Source: Zygnema cylindricum
Taxonomy: Eukaryota > Streptophyta > Zygnematophyceae > Zygnematales > Zygnemataceae
Assembly (NCBI GenBank): GCA_037447655.1
Contig: JBBHKE010003536.1
Coordinates: 35,968 to 99,967, forward strand
Reading direction: 5' to 3'
Length of the DNA stretch: 64,000 bases
Positions within the stretch are counted from its first letter, which is position 1, and each line of letters begins with the position of its first letter. Of the stretch, positions 63,029-64,000 are shown piece by piece. A program made the position numbers and the translations under genes. The notes under the pieces are model-generated. The model did no database searches, had not been told where the DNA came from, and saw nothing but the letters and a program-made list of their open reading frames with translations.

Positions 63029-64000
63029 AGATGGATCATCGACTTAGGTGCATCCATGCATATGTGTCGTGACAAGGTCCTCTTCACTAGGCTAAGGAAA
63101 ATAACTATAGTAGAAATAGAGTATCGGGATGGGAGAGTGGTTACTACAGATCTAGTGGGATCAGTAGATTTAAAAGTCTTAGTAGAGGGTAAGACTTCTA
63201 TACTCACATTCTCAAATGTACTCTACATTCCTCAGCTGAGTAAACATCATGTCTCTAGGTTTGTGTTAGATGACAAAGAGTTTGATACCTTCACTAAAAA
63301 GGGAGTCTTCACAGCTAAGTATGGGGATGAAGTTTATTTCACAACAGATAAGGGTAGCTTAGGAATGTTTAGGCTTAACCTGAGTAATGAAAAGGAGAAT
63401 GCTTACTATGTTGGTGTTCCTAAGTTGATGATTTGGCATAAACGATTGGGGCATGTGCATTTTGATAGGTTAAGGGAAATGAAAGAGCTTGGGGTAGTAG
63501 AAGGCATTCAGTTTGGGGATAATGAAACGATGAATGATTGTAGTGGCTGTGCTTAAGGTAAGACTCACAGACTTCCCTTTCCCAAACCCGCCACATATAG
63601 AGGTGAGAAAGTACTAGATCTAGTCCACACAGATATCTAGGGCCTTGCAAAAGTGCCTTCGATTGGAGGAATGAGGTTTATGTTGACAATAACCGAAAAC
63701 TGGTCTAGATACTCTACAGTCTACTTCCTAAAAACAAAGTCTGAAACATCAACTTACTTCACAGAATATAAAGTTTGGAGTGAGAAGTTGCATGGAACCC
63801 CTATTAATAGGATAAAGAGTGATAATTGGGGGGAATATACCTCTAACCAGTTTTAGGAACACTTGAGAGATGAGGAAGTTCAGCACTAGAAAAATTGTAC
63901 CATATAACCCGTAACCGAAAACTGGTCTACATACTCTACAGTCTACTTCCTAAAAACAAAGTCTGAAACATCAACTTACTTCACAGAATATAAGGTTTGG
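63029..64000 (+). pseudogene. Copia protease and integrase start (I)
   Basis: After a TAA the protease box reads IIDLGASMHMC (D-L-G). 63056-63556: VGSVDLKVLVEGKTSILTFS and the finger (MIWHKRLGHVHFDRL, CSGCA-stop). Integrase core: VHTDI-stop-GLAKVPSIGG, KSDNWGEYTSNQF (Gly to Trp). A 222-bp tandem duplication begins at 63913 and runs off the edge. Confidence 0.88.
63691..64000. repeat. 222-bp tandem duplication in the integrase of I
   Basis: AACCGAAAACTGGTCTAGAT starts at 63691 and recurs, with one change, at 63913. The following 85 bases also match with about two differences. The period of 222 bases keeps the reading frame. The second unit is cut by the window end. Confidence 0.88.

Larger units (their letters stand above)
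60922..64000 (+). mobile_element. Copia element I (plus), cut by the window edge
   Basis: 5' LTR 60922-61947, primer site, gag, protease and part of integrase. Closest in sequence to B (shared gag and protease wording). CGAAC at 60917-60921 may be its target repeat. The other end is outside the window. Confidence 0.9.

Noticed and set aside
1-64000. Reassigned stop codons instead of pseudogenes
   Set aside because: All three stops occur at varied amino-acid positions, frameshifts are also common, and sister copies have sense codons at the same places.

Overview
The window is a dense nest of LTR retrotransposons. I find no host gene with a credible complete reading frame. The likely source is a heterochromatic region of a plant (streptophyte). 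The chromodomain Ty3/gypsy family uses an initiator-Met-like primer site. The Ty1/copia families use a primer site that copies the plant form of the initiator-tRNA anticodon arm (GGTGGGCCCATAACC read on the tRNA strand). The species cannot be named from this sequence.

Three copies of one gypsy chromovirus form the scaffold. Gyp1 (minus, 1-6730) lacks only its 3' LTR, which lies outside the window. Gyp2 (plus, about 12363-32255) is 5'-truncated and interrupted by the copia LTRs C and E. LTR C holds copia element B, and B holds copia element A. Gyp3 (plus, 42345-60921 and beyond) is interrupted by F (which holds G), by solo LTR J, and by element I at the right edge. Left of Gyp3 lies a tandem copia array, H1/H2 (minus, 33484-42344). 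Exact or near-exact 5-bp target duplications prove many of these joins: CATAC for A, GGTAC for B, CGCTG for E, CATTC for J, CCGTA/CTGCA for F and CTGAT/TTGAT for G.

Layout: Gyp1 1-6730; old copia RT fragment K 6950-7990; gene-free DNA 7991-10578; two inverted-repeat elements 10579-11442; truncated LTR D 11443-12362; Gyp2 with its inserts 12363-32255; gene-free DNA 32256-33483; H1/H2 33484-42344; Gyp3 with its inserts 42345-60921; element I 60922-64000.

The elements encode the usual machinery: capsid protein with CCHC knuckle, aspartic protease, integrase, reverse transcriptase and RNase H, in copia order (IN before RT) or gypsy order (RT before IN). Nearly all frames carry stops and frameshifts, many explainable by C-to-T or G-to-A transitions. 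Three features stand out. (1) The gypsy family has an extra acidic, coiled-coil ORF downstream of the chromodomain in sense orientation. (2) The A/B/C/D/E/G/I/J copia LTRs share a structured layout: a U3 inverted repeat around a near-invariant core, an antisense tRNA-like segment, and three hairpins in the RNA leader whose stems covary between elements. (3) In several copia families the gag frame begins inside the LTR and is read through a half-tRNA primer binding site.
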